IMG/VR virus record: IMGVR_UViG_3300039210_000128
Span: 1 to 35,867 of that record
Length of the DNA: 35,867 nucleotides
Reading direction: 5' to 3' (one strand)
Source of the DNA: a virus
The notes below the pieces were generated by a model. That model was not told the origin of the DNA, made no database searches, and saw only the letters and a list, made by a program, of their open reading frames with translations. This document shows, one piece after another, positions 6,492-13,772 of this stretch (the stretch's first letter is position 1; each line of letters starts with the position of its first letter). The position numbers and the translations under genes are program-made.

Positions 6492-7180
6492 CCGCGACTG
6501 TCACTACGCCGAACGTGCTCACTGTGGTCGAGGCGATGTCTCGCGTCATGAGCGAACTTGGCCCGATTGCTAAGGATGGCGTCAACGCGGAGCAACACTT
6601 CCGGTTCCGCGGCATCGACCAGTTCATGAACGCGCTGAACCCGGTGATGGTTAAGCACGGCGTGCTCGTCGTCCCCCGGCTGACGAAGCACACCCGGCTC
6701 GAGCGCCCGCGCAACGACCGCGGCGGCGTGACCGTGACCGTGATCGTGGAGATGGACTTCGACTTCTACGGCCCGGCAGGTGACCGGATCACCGCGAGCA
6801 CGGCCGGCGAGGGTAATGACGTCGCGGACAAGGCCACCGCCAAGGCGATGGCAGTCGCTCTCAAGTACGCGCTGATGGACACGTTCCTGGTCACGACGGA
6901 GCGGGACACCGTCGATGCGGACGCGGAGCACGTCGAGAGCGTCGCTGCCGCACGGCCCGTGGTGACTGACGAGGCGTGGGTAGCGGACTGGCTCGACCGG
7001 GTGAACGCCGCCGAGTCGGGCGGAGTGCTCCGAGGCTTGTGGCCTGAACTCGTCGACGCCGAGTCGCGCGGCAGAGTCGCTCGTGGTGACGCCGAGTCGC
7101 TCAAGGCCGTGCTCGAAGCGCGGAAGGCCGCCCTTGATGCCGCGCGCAAGGCTGAGAACGACGCGGGCGAGTCGCTGTGA
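6488..7180 (+). CDS. erf: ERF-family single-strand annealing protein
   Basis: This 230-residue protein anneals complementary single strands for phage recombination. The ERF signature is clear: EAMSRVMSELGPIAKDG, HFRFRGIDQFMNALNPVMVKHG and the conserved GEGNDVADKATAKAMAVALKYAL stretch that ends the core domain at about residue 140. The C-terminal 90 residues are Ala/Glu/Asp-rich and probably bind SSB or partner proteins. It starts with ATGA overlap and precedes two helical genes, an HNH gene and a RusA-like resolvase, so the block forms the recombination module. Confidence 0.92.
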   Translation: MTATVTTPNVLTVVEAMSRVMSELGPIAKDGVNAEQHFRFRGIDQFMNALNPVMVKHGVLVVPRLTKHTRLERPRNDRGGVTVTVIVEMDFDFYGPAGDRITASTAGEGNDVADKATAKAMAVALKYALMDTFLVTTERDTVDADAEHVESVAAARPVVTDEAWVADWLDRVNAAESGGVLRGLWPELVDAESRGRVARGDAESLKAVLEARKAALDAARKAENDAGESL

Positions 7181-7419
7181 CCGCCCTGTGCCCGGAAGCC
7201 CAAGAGCGGGCCGCGATGACCGACGCCGAGTTCTGGGAGCGGGTGTTCCCGCAGGACACGGAACCGGACTTCGATGACTTCGCCGAGGACCCGAGCTACG
7301 CGACCTCGACGCCGTGCGGTGTCTGCGGCTCTCTGACCGCGTGCGGATACGACCAGGACGGCAGGCCGCTGATCCACGCGCAGGACGACCCGGACGACGA
7401 CGTTGAGGCGTACCTGTGA
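7177..7419 (+). CDS. Small acidic protein with CxxC motif
   Basis: This 80-residue acidic protein starts at GTG 7177 overlapping the erf stop; ATG 7216 is an alternative that removes 13 residues. It has CGVC and a further Cys in the middle and a DDPDDD tail. It lies between the annealing protein and a helical gene. Function is unknown. Confidence 0.65.
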   Translation: MTALCPEAQERAAMTDAEFWERVFPQDTEPDFDDFAEDPSYATSTPCGVCGSLTACGYDQDGRPLIHAQDDPDDDVEAYL

Positions 7420-7775
7420 GCGCCGAAGAGATAACCCCCAACTCCGTCGAGGCCACCCTGCTCTGGCTGTTCCGGCAGCTCGGGATAGCACAAGAGCAAC
7501 TCGCCGACCTCGACGAGCAGCTCGTCCTCGCTAGGTGCACTTTCGAACTGGCCCACGCCCACGCGTTCCTCGCCGCTGACGGGCCGATGGACGTCCGCAG
7601 GTACCAGGCGATCGTGGCGACGGAACGGGAGAAGTTCGCCGCCGATGTCGCTGACCAGCAGGTCCGCAAGGCGCGCGAGCGGTTGAAGACGCTCGGCACG
7701 CGAGCGGAGATAGCCCGCTCGCTCCGCGCGTCGGTCGGCTCGGCGATGTCGCTCGGGAATCCGGGTGCAGCGTGA
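7416..7775 (+). CDS. Helical early protein of unknown function
   Basis: This 119-residue protein is nearly all helix, with coiled-coil character around LWLFRQLGIAQEQLADLDEQL and REKFAADVADQQVRKARERL. It starts at GTG with a GTGA overlap and is followed by another GTGA overlap. Small helical genes commonly sit beside erf/recT in actinophages and may assist the annealing protein, but this is inferred only from position. Confidence 0.7.
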   Translation: MSAEEITPNSVEATLLWLFRQLGIAQEQLADLDEQLVLARCTFELAHAHAFLAADGPMDVRRYQAIVATEREKFAADVADQQVRKARERLKTLGTRAEIARSLRASVGSAMSLGNPGAA

Positions 7776-8245
7776 CCGCCGTCGAGAACGTCGCGAAGTC
7801 GATCCACACGCTCGGGCTGGAAGTGGACCTCGAGCAGACGATGGAAGACCTCCTGGTCCTACTGGACAGCATCCGCACCTGCCGTCAGGAACTCGCCACG
7901 GTCGAGGCTGCCGTGGAGGCCGCCGCCGCCCGGTGCATGCCAGGCGACCGGGTTGAACTCCCCGGTTTCGCAGCGACCCGGAAGGGTGGCGCGGAGCGGA
8001 AGCACTGGGAGCACAACATCATCGCCGACCGCGTCGCAGTCAGCGTCTGCACGGACCCCGACACCGGCGAGATCGACCCGGAGTCCTACCAGCTCGCCAC
8101 CGTCGTCCGTGAGGCGCTGCTGGAGGCCGCTGCGGTCACGTACTGGCGGGTGGGGAAACTCCGCGCCCTAGGCGTTCGCTTCGACGACGCTGTTGACATC
8201 ACGCGCGGCAGGGCGACCGTCGTCATCACTCGGAGCGAGCCGTGA
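7772..8245 (+). CDS. Hypothetical protein of the recombination module
   Basis: This 157-residue protein has an N-terminal helix pair (EVDLEQTMEDLLVLLDSIRTCRQEL) and a mixed C-terminal domain with PGDRVELPGF, DRVAVSVCTDPDTGEIDPES and a helix WRVGKLRALG ahead of RATVVITRS. Similar proteins are seen in actinophage recombination clusters, but I know of no demonstrated function. It starts at GTG 7772 and overlaps the HNH gene by 4 bases. Confidence 0.7.
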   Translation: MTAVENVAKSIHTLGLEVDLEQTMEDLLVLLDSIRTCRQELATVEAAVEAAAARCMPGDRVELPGFAATRKGGAERKHWEHNIIADRVAVSVCTDPDTGEIDPESYQLATVVREALLEAAAVTYWRVGKLRALGVRFDDAVDITRGRATVVITRSEP

Positions 8246-8580
8246 AGCCCGCGATCGCCACTGCGGTCCTGGCCCGCGCCGACGGCCGCTGCGAGAAGTG
8301 CGGAGAGCCGTGCCTGCGGCCGGTGCTGCACCACCGCAAGAGGCGTGCCCAGGGTGGTCTAGACGACGTGGCCAACCTCCTTGCCGTCGCGCCTTCCTGT
8401 CACAACATGAGCCGCGGCAGCATCCACGACCACCCGGCGATGGCTAAGCACTACGGCTACATCGTCAGCGCCGGCCATCTGCCATCCGAAACGCCGATGC
8501 TGCTGCACGGCGCGCGCTGGGTGCTGCTCCGCGATGACGGCACCTACCTCGATGTACCTATCCGCGTGGAGGCGTCATGA
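8242..8580 (+). CDS. HNH endonuclease (small)
   Basis: This 112-residue protein carries a short HNH module near its N terminus: CEKC (Cys 17 and 20), the catalytic LHHRKRRAQGG (His 30-31), Asn 46 in DVANLLAV, and the second zinc pair in CHN (53-55) with a later His. The C-terminal half is a small beta-rich extension. It could be a homing-type nuclease or a recombination nuclease serving the erf block. It is clearly distinct from the HNH genes at 15059 and 19158. Confidence 0.85.
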   Translation: MKPAIATAVLARADGRCEKCGEPCLRPVLHHRKRRAQGGLDDVANLLAVAPSCHNMSRGSIHDHPAMAKHYGYIVSAGHLPSETPMLLHGARWVLLRDDGTYLDVPIRVEAS

Positions 8581-8879
8581 TGAAATTCCTGCTGCTCTGG
8601 GCGCTGTTCGCGTTCGGACTCGTGGGCGCGGGGGGCGCGGTTGACGGGTCGGTCCGGCTCTGGCGTGTCGCCGCCGCGCGACGAGCCCGCCGTCGAGCTC
8701 GTGGGCCGCGCGCGCCCGCGATCCGCACGCAGCCGGTTGGCCGCTACGTCGCAGACCGCATGGTCGAGCAGATCGCGCGGGAGTACGACCGGCGGTACCC
8801 GCTGCAGCAGGTTGAGCGTGAGGCATTCGTCGTCAGAGACCACTTTCTGAACGATCGCCGACACCAGGCCGGGTCATGA
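8577..8879 (+). CDS. Small basic membrane protein
   Basis: This 100-residue protein has an N-terminal membrane helix (about 3-24), then an Arg-rich stretch (RRARRRARG) and a helical tail with GRYVADRMVEQIAREYDRRYP. ATG 8577 overlaps the HNH stop; ATG 8580 is also possible. The TM, basic patch and RYVADR layout repeats that of the gene at 5976-6491, which suggests a shared ancestor or role at the membrane. Function is unknown. Confidence 0.65.
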   Translation: MMKFLLLWALFAFGLVGAGGAVDGSVRLWRVAAARRARRRARGPRAPAIRTQPVGRYVADRMVEQIAREYDRRYPLQQVEREAFVVRDHFLNDRRHQAGS

Positions 8880-9382
8880 CGGCCACCACTGCCCCGGCAC
8901 CCGGTCTTCACCCGCCGCAACCGCAAGAGATCGCGTTCGCGGTGCTCGGCGTCCCTGGGCCTCAAGGTTCGAAGACGGCCTTCGTGAACAAGCACACGGG
9001 CCGCGCGCAGATGGTCGAGTCCTCGGCCAAAGTCAAGCCGTGGCGGGAAGCCGTCATGTGGGCCGCGCTTGGTGCGGCCGGGGATACGTGGGAGCCGCTC
9101 GACGGTCCGCTGTACGCGGACATGCTGTTCGCCTTCGCGCGCCCCGCGTCGCACTTCGGCACCGGTCGCAACGCGGGGACGTTGAAGGCGAGCGCGCCCC
9201 GGTACCCGGCGGTCTATCCGGATCTCAGCAAGATCATCCGATCGACGGAAGACGCGCTGACTGCGGCCGGGATCTGGCGGGATGACTCGCGGCTGGTGCA
9301 CGTCGACGCGGCGAAGGTGTATACGGGCGGCGTCTGGAACCGCAAGCCGGGCGCGTATATCCGTATCTGTAGGGCGTCGTGA
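8876..9382 (+). CDS. rusA: RusA-like Holliday junction resolvase
   Basis: This 168-residue protein belongs to the RusA family, which cuts Holliday junctions and branched phage DNA. It shows the N-terminal strand and basic loop GVPGPQGSKTAF, the segment KVKPWREAV, and the metal-binding acidic region PDLSKIIRSTEDAL (Asp116, Asp126) followed by GIWRDDSRLVHVDAAKVY (Asp136-137). Length is a little above the usual 120-140 because of an insertion at 90-112. It starts at an ATGA overlap and completes the recombination module with the ERF protein. Confidence 0.9.
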   Translation: MTATTAPAPGLHPPQPQEIAFAVLGVPGPQGSKTAFVNKHTGRAQMVESSAKVKPWREAVMWAALGAAGDTWEPLDGPLYADMLFAFARPASHFGTGRNAGTLKASAPRYPAVYPDLSKIIRSTEDALTAAGIWRDDSRLVHVDAAKVYTGGVWNRKPGAYIRICRAS

Positions 9383-9567
9383 TCACCTACCGCGGCGGTT
9401 TCTACTGCGGCTGCGGCCCGTGGTTCCTGTCCACCCGCTGCTCGCGCCTCGAGCACCGGATGCTCGCGCACGTGCAGCGGGCCCGCGCCATCCGAGCCGC
9501 GTGCTACGGCGCGGTGTTCGGCGCTGTCGCGATCATCGCCTATCTGGTGCTGGGCGGCGTGCGATGA
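9379..9567 (+). CDS. Tiny membrane protein with CxC motif
   Basis: This 62-residue protein begins at GTG 9379 (GTGA overlap with rusA). It has a short Cys-bearing N terminus (FYCGCGPW, then TRCSRLEH), a basic middle and a C-terminal membrane helix (about 41-60). The HMLAH-like His/Cys content could bind metal. Function is unknown. Confidence 0.6.
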   Translation: MITYRGGFYCGCGPWFLSTRCSRLEHRMLAHVQRARAIRAACYGAVFGAVAIIAYLVLGGVR

Positions 9568-9860
9568 GCGCAGTCGTACGCCCGAAGCCGCCCGTACGGA
9601 TGCATGACGGCTATGAGTTCGAGGCCACGCCCGACGGGTCGCTGCGTTGGACCACCGAACAGCCCGGGTTCGGCGTCCGATGCCGACAGACGGTCGGCCC
9701 GGGTCAGGCGCAGTGCCACCGGAGCCCCGTCGCCTGGCTGAACCGGGGGGTATTCCGCGCGCAATGGTGGGCGTACTGCAAGCAGCACCTGTACGGACGG
9801 TGGATTGAAGACGGCCAGGTCTACTGCTGGCGCCTGCGCAAGATCGACGGTGCGCCATGA
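9564..9860 (+). CDS. Small hypothetical protein
   Basis: This 98-residue protein has conserved-looking Trp and Cys residues (CRQTVGPGQAQCHRSP, WWAYCKQHLYGRW) and a beta-rich prediction. Cys and His (C..C, C..H) could form one zinc site. It starts at an ATGA overlap and overlaps the next gene likewise. No family is recognised. Confidence 0.65.
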   Translation: MSAVVRPKPPVRMHDGYEFEATPDGSLRWTTEQPGFGVRCRQTVGPGQAQCHRSPVAWLNRGVFRAQWWAYCKQHLYGRWIEDGQVYCWRLRKIDGAP

Positions 9861-10066
9861 CCCGCCATCCGTGCGACCGCTGCGGGTCGAGCTCCACTCG
9901 GCGGTACCTGCCTGGCTGGCGATGCGCGCCCCACACCCCCGCGGCGCTCGCCGGCCGCCCTGAGCCCGGCGCGACTGCCACGGCGTACCGCCCGCAATTC
10001 GGCTCGGACCCGCTGCACGTGCGCGAGCTGGCGCGCATCAGCGCCTACCGGGGGAGCGCGCGATGA
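9857..10066 (+). CDS. Small CxxC zinc-binding-type protein
   Basis: This 69-residue protein starts with HPCDRCGSSSTRRYLPGWRCAPH, a compact CxxC...CxxH zinc site, followed by a low-complexity Pro/Ala linker and a short helix (LHVRELARISAYRG). Both ends overlap neighbours by ATGA. A zinc-finger adaptor is likely, target unknown. Confidence 0.65.
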   Translation: MTRHPCDRCGSSSTRRYLPGWRCAPHTPAALAGRPEPGATATAYRPQFGSDPLHVRELARISAYRGSAR

Positions 10067-10518
10067 CCCGTCCCCAGCTGAGGCCACGCCCCCCGGGCCC
10101 GCGCGTCCGCACCGAAGCACTGCCCGACTGGCAGAGCCTGGGCGCCTGCGTCGGCGCGGATCCCGACCTGTTCAATGGGCCGGGGCTGGACGTGGCTGCC
10201 GCCTTGGAGATTTGCGCGCTGTGCACCGTGCGCCCGCAGTGCGGGGACTTCGGGCTTGCCGAGCGCACGGATGGCGTGTACGGCGGGCGCCTGCTCAACG
10301 AGCCCAAGAAGCCCGGTCCCAAGCCGCGCGTCGCTGCCGTCTCGATGCACGTCGAGCGGTACGGCGACCCGGCGTCACTGGAGCTCGAACGCGAGGTCGT
10401 GCACCTGGCGTGGCGTGAGGGCTGGCTGCACCTCGGGCAGCTGCGGGACGCGCTCGACGAGCCTGGCGCGCCCGGCTGGAAGTCGCGCGCACCCCAACGT
10501 GAGAAGGCCGCGTCGTGA
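10063..10518 (+). CDS. whiB-like: WhiB-like iron-sulfur transcription factor
   Basis: This 151-residue protein has the four WhiB cysteines (Cys29, 51, 54 and 60, the last three in CALCTVRPQC) that hold a [4Fe-4S] cluster, and the G-rich turn GVYGGR (71-75) that follows them in the family. A basic PKKPGPKPR segment, probably DNA-contacting, comes next. WhiB proteins are confined to actinobacteria and their phages and act with sigma-factor region 4. The mycobacteriophage TM4 homologue dampens host whiB2 and causes superinfection exclusion, so a host-control role is plausible. The C-terminal extension (about 95-151) is helical and not part of the usual domain. Confidence 0.9.
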   Translation: MTRPQLRPRPPGPRVRTEALPDWQSLGACVGADPDLFNGPGLDVAAALEICALCTVRPQCGDFGLAERTDGVYGGRLLNEPKKPGPKPRVAAVSMHVERYGDPASLELEREVVHLAWREGWLHLGQLRDALDEPGAPGWKSRAPQREKAAS

Positions 10519-11069
10519 GCCGCCGTCTGCTTGCCGCGACGCTCGCCGCCATGTGCGGCGCGTCGTTCCCGATCGCGCCGCTTACGCTACACCAGGTCCC
10601 CCCGTCGCAGTCGCCTTACCGACCCCCTGTGTCGTCCGTTCCTTCGTCCATCGACGGCCAGCTGCTCGCTGAGCGCGTGCGTATCTCCCGCTCCTACGAG
10701 CGGCCACAATCCCCGCCGGTCGGCATCCCTCGCAGCGCACCACCTCCCGCTGCGAAGAGGGACATTAGGGAGATTCCTGCTGGCCGGCGGGCCACACCTC
10801 GCCCCGTTGCGGCGCTTCCGCGGGTGCCGCAACGGGACGGGCTCGACTGGGCGGCGTTGGAGCAGTGCGAGTCGAGCGGCGATCCGCGCGCCGTCAGCCC
10901 GTCCGGTACCTATCGCGGGTTGCACCAGTTCGACCTACAGACCTGGCGCTCAGTCGGTGGCACCGGCGACCCGATCGACGCGAGCCCGGCTGAGCAGCGC
11001 AAGCGAGCGTGGATGCTGTACCTGCAGCGGGGCCGCACACCATGGCCGATTTGCGGGCGGTTGTTGTGA
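10515..11069 (+). CDS. Rpf-like transglycosylase with signal peptide
   Basis: This 184-residue protein has a short positively charged start and hydrophobic segment (RRLLAATLAAMCGASFPIAP) like a Sec signal, a Pro/Ser/Arg-rich linker (about 25-108), and a C-terminal resuscitation-promoting-factor domain. The domain has DWAALEQCESSGDP with the catalytic Glu119, GLHQFDLQTWRSVGG, and the end motif TPWPICG whose Cys180 pairs with Cys118. Rpf enzymes cleave peptidoglycan glycan strands outside the membrane. It lies in the early operon directly behind the WhiB gene, far from the lysis genes, so it probably remodels the cell wall early in infection rather than lysing the cell. Confidence 0.85.
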   Translation: MSRRLLAATLAAMCGASFPIAPLTLHQVPPSQSPYRPPVSSVPSSIDGQLLAERVRISRSYERPQSPPVGIPRSAPPPAAKRDIREIPAGRRATPRPVAALPRVPQRDGLDWAALEQCESSGDPRAVSPSGTYRGLHQFDLQTWRSVGGTGDPIDASPAEQRKRAWMLYLQRGRTPWPICGRLL

Positions 11070-11320
11070 CCGTCCACGCCGTCCACCCGTGCGCGGACAG
11101 TAAGCATGACCGCTGCAACGGCTGCGCCTGCCCCTGCCACGACGAGCAACGCGAAACCAAGGTCCTCATCGACTACACCGCCGGACGAGTCGAGCCCCTA
11201 CACGTCCGCGACCTCCTCGCGCACCTCCGCAGCGGACCTGAGCACCTCGGCGCCCTCACCGTGCAGCAAGCCGCGCGCGTGGTCCGGTACGTCGTCGACC
11301 TCGGCTGGTGGCCGTCATGA
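11066..11320 (+). CDS. Small Cys/His-rich protein
   Basis: GTG 11066 overlaps the Rpf stop (GTGA). The 84-residue product starts with HPCADSKHDRCNGCACPCHD, dense in Cys and His, suiting a compact zinc knuckle, and ends in a helical segment (VQQAARVVRYVVDLGWW). No family is recognised. Confidence 0.65.
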   Translation: MTVHAVHPCADSKHDRCNGCACPCHDEQRETKVLIDYTAGRVEPLHVRDLLAHLRSGPEHLGALTVQQAARVVRYVVDLGWWPS

Positions 11321-11541
11321 CCCTCCCCTACCTGTCGGGCTGGTGCAGCGGTTCCGGTAGCCACAAGCGCTGCCTCGGCATCTACGCCGGCACGAGGTGT
11401 AGCTGCCCCCACCACCTGACCTGCCAGGCGTGTGGGCAACCGCTCCCAAGGGCGGTCGATGCAGGTCAACCCGTGAAAGATTTCGCGCCACTACCTACAC
11501 CTCAGCCGGTCATCGCTCGGCCTGCGGCAGTGAAGCCATGA
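11317..11541 (+). CDS. Small cysteine-rich zinc-finger-type protein
   Basis: ATG 11317 overlaps the previous stop. The 74-residue product has WCSGSGSHKRCLG, RCSCPHH and LTCQACGQ, enough for two zinc sites, followed by a Pro-rich tail. It resembles the N-terminal neighbour in layout, which suggests related zinc-finger genes side by side. Confidence 0.65.
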   Translation: MTLPYLSGWCSGSGSHKRCLGIYAGTRCSCPHHLTCQACGQPLPRAVDAGQPVKDFAPLPTPQPVIARPAAVKP

Positions 11542-11975
11542 CCAAGCTCGCCGTCGAGCACGTCTACCGACCGAACCTGCCCTGGCGACCCGAGGACGTC
11601 ACTGAGTGCGGCCTACCTGCCGTCGACGTCGCCGCCGTCATCACCCGCGACCAGTACGTCGCGAAGGTCCGCGACCTGGGCAAGCAGCGCGCCGCGATGA
11701 ACACCTGCATGACGTGCATGCAGACCGCCGAGCGCTGGGCCGACTGGGCGCAGAGTCCGTCCAACGTCATGCACCGCCACACAGAGACGTACTGGCGCTC
11801 GTCGAATACTGAGCGCATCGACGGTGACCTGCGCGCGATCGCGGCACTGATCGAGGCGCACCGGGCCGAGTTCGACAACTACCTCGAAGGCGTCGCCGAC
11901 GCCGTCAGTCTCGATGCGAAGCGCGCTGCGAAGCGATACGCCATGCACTCCCGGAAGACCGGGAGGCGACTGTGA
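11538..11975 (+). CDS. Hypothetical helical protein
   Basis: This 145-residue protein is mainly helical, with a CMTCMQTAERW motif in the middle (about 55-65) and a basic C terminus (KRAAKRYAMHSRKTGRR). It starts at an ATGA overlap. A single Cys pair with a nearby His could bind metal. No family is recognised. Confidence 0.65.
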   Translation: MTKLAVEHVYRPNLPWRPEDVTECGLPAVDVAAVITRDQYVAKVRDLGKQRAAMNTCMTCMQTAERWADWAQSPSNVMHRHTETYWRSSNTERIDGDLRAIAALIEAHRAEFDNYLEGVADAVSLDAKRAAKRYAMHSRKTGRRL

Positions 11976-12727
11976 CCGCACCCGGCCCGATGCCGCGCCG
12001 AGTTCGCCTGATCTGCACGGTTCCTGGGCATCATCACCAACCCACCCCAATCAGCTACGAGCAGACGTACGACACAAGTACGCAGCAGCACACGTGCTCG
12101 CGGTGCGGTTGGTCGTATCCGGCGGGCAGTGTCCATACCTGCGGCATCTCGAACACGACGCGTCTCTCCCCGCCCGTCCCGGCTGCGGGGTCCATCCCCG
12201 CCGACAGGCCGACCATGCAGGAGTTCAAGCCGTGGCTGGAGTTGTGCGGCAACTGTGATGCCGGGCTGCCGATGAACTGCACCTGCCCGACTGGCGATTA
12301 CCGATCCGTAATCCTCGAATTGTGCAACCGCTTGGACGCCTCGCCGTCCCTGCCCGCTGACACGGGTGGGTACGTGCGCAGCTACTACGGGGTGCCCGCC
12401 TATATCGGTACTCGCGTGAGCTTCGAGGGACATCCCGCCACCATCACCGGCTTCACGGGCGCGTACTTGATCCTCAAGCGCGACGACGCCGACGCCGTCG
12501 ACTACGACGAGGAGCCGCTGACCTACCACCCGAAGTGGCACATCACGTACCTGGACGCCCCGCCGTCCCTACCCGCTGACCTGCGGGCGGCAATCGAGCG
12601 GCTGTGCGATGCGGCGCATGCAGCTTCGGCGGACTTCACCGGTTGGCCTGATGCAGAAACTCTCGCCAAGAAGCGCCTCTCCACCACAGAGGCCGAGGTA
12701 CGCCGCCTGATGGGGATGCCCAAGTGA
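11972..12727 (+). CDS. Multi-zinc-site early protein with shared C-terminal module
   Basis: This 251-residue protein has several Cys pairs in its N-terminal half (HTCSRCGW, LCGNCDAG, NCTCPTG). A beta-rich middle follows (AYIGTRVSFEGHPATITGFTGAY), like a small SH3-type barrel. The C-terminal helix pair is LPADLRAAIERLCDAA ... AEVRRLMG. That C-terminal module recurs in the genes at 15852 and, in part, 16723 and 16959. It starts at GTG 11972 and overlaps the next gene by GTGA. Function is unknown. Confidence 0.7.
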   Translation: MTAPGPMPRRVRLICTVPGHHHQPTPISYEQTYDTSTQQHTCSRCGWSYPAGSVHTCGISNTTRLSPPVPAAGSIPADRPTMQEFKPWLELCGNCDAGLPMNCTCPTGDYRSVILELCNRLDASPSLPADTGGYVRSYYGVPAYIGTRVSFEGHPATITGFTGAYLILKRDDADAVDYDEEPLTYHPKWHITYLDAPPSLPADLRAAIERLCDAAHAASADFTGWPDAETLAKKRLSTTEAEVRRLMGMPK

Positions 12728-12927
12728 GCATCGTCGGCCACGTCTACCTCGAGCGCGGGCAGCCCGTCACCGTCCTCATCCAGTGGAGCGCCGCCGGCGT
12801 CCCGTTCCCCGGTGTCACCACCCGGCCCAACGCGCCCCGCAACGTGTGCATCGAGCGAGCCGACGGCAGCCGTGTGGTCAGGCCATTCCGCGGGCTGCGA
12901 CGTATCAAGGATGGTGCGTCGCAATGA
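12724..12927 (+). CDS. Small beta-rich hypothetical protein
   Basis: This 67-residue protein starts at GTG 12724 within AAGTGAGC and is predicted mostly beta (GHVYLERGQPVTVLIQWSAAG, RNVCIERADGSRVVRPFRG). It overlaps the nuclease gene by ATGA. No family is recognised. Confidence 0.65.
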   Translation: MSIVGHVYLERGQPVTVLIQWSAAGVPFPGVTTRPNAPRNVCIERADGSRVVRPFRGLRRIKDGASQ

Positions 12928-13772
12928 GTGATCGGGCGATCACCGCGGACCTCCTCGTGCGCCTCGAGCGGCACTACATCAAGCCCGGCGACAACCTGCG
13001 GGGCGGCGTGTTCCTGCCTGAAGTCACGATGGGTGGGGCCGGCGGACCGCGGGCCGACGCGCTGTATGTGGGTTTCACGTCGACCAGCGGCCGGCTGCTC
13101 GTGGGCCACGAGATCAAGGCGTCGCGCGCCGACTGGCTCCGCGAGCTCGACCACTCGGGGAAGGCCGACGCGTGGGCCGACCAGTGCCACGCCTGGTACG
13201 TCGTAGCGCCTCAGGGCATCGTGCGGCCAGGCGAACTCCCCGCGAGCTGGGGACTCCTGACCCCTGGCCGCAGCACGACGCGCATGACCATCGAGACCGG
13301 CGCGGAAGTCCACGCCGGTCGCGTGCCCAGTTGGACCGCCGTACGCTCGATCATCGCGCGACACGACACCCTGCGTGCCAACGAGATATACGCCGCGCGG
13401 TACGCCGCGCAGCAGGTCGTCGAGCAGAAGGTCGCCCAGCAGGTCGCAGAACTTCGGGCGTCGTGCGCCGCTGATCGTCCAGATGACCAGGCCAGCACTC
13501 TGCTCGCCGCAGTGCAGGAGGCGCTGGGACTGGACCTCGCTCTCCACGTGTGGGGCGATGGGCGGATCACACCCGAAGAGCTGAACGGCGCCCTCGGCCG
13601 TTACGTGCGGGCTGACCGCGACGTGCAGCGCGCCGCACGCGACCTCGGACGGCGCTACCAGGACGACTTGAACGCCATCCGCCGGCGTACCGAGCGAGTC
13701 GCCGAGACCCTCACTCATCTTGCTGCGATCACCGCCGGCGAGGCCACCACGACCGCAGGAGGCGCTCTCTGA
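12924..13772 (+). CDS. PD-(D/E)XK-type nuclease (MmcB-like) with coiled-coil tail
   Basis: The first 140 of 282 residues look like an MmcB-type PD-(D/E)XK nuclease. They contain RADALYVGF with Asp45, then GRLLVGHEIKASRADW with Glu63-x-Lys65, and a following helix and strand (DQCHAWYVVAP). The C-terminal part is a coiled-coil-like helix (AARYAAQQVVEQKVAQQVAEL and NAIRRRTERVAETL). It lies just ahead of the replication pair with no gap, so a role in DNA repair, recombination or replication is likely. The catalytic motif is visible; activity is inferred. Confidence 0.75.
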   Translation: MSDRAITADLLVRLERHYIKPGDNLRGGVFLPEVTMGGAGGPRADALYVGFTSTSGRLLVGHEIKASRADWLRELDHSGKADAWADQCHAWYVVAPQGIVRPGELPASWGLLTPGRSTTRMTIETGAEVHAGRVPSWTAVRSIIARHDTLRANEIYAARYAAQQVVEQKVAQQVAELRASCAADRPDDQASTLLAAVQEALGLDLALHVWGDGRITPEELNGALGRYVRADRDVQRAARDLGRRYQDDLNAIRRRTERVAETLTHLAAITAGEATTTAGGAL

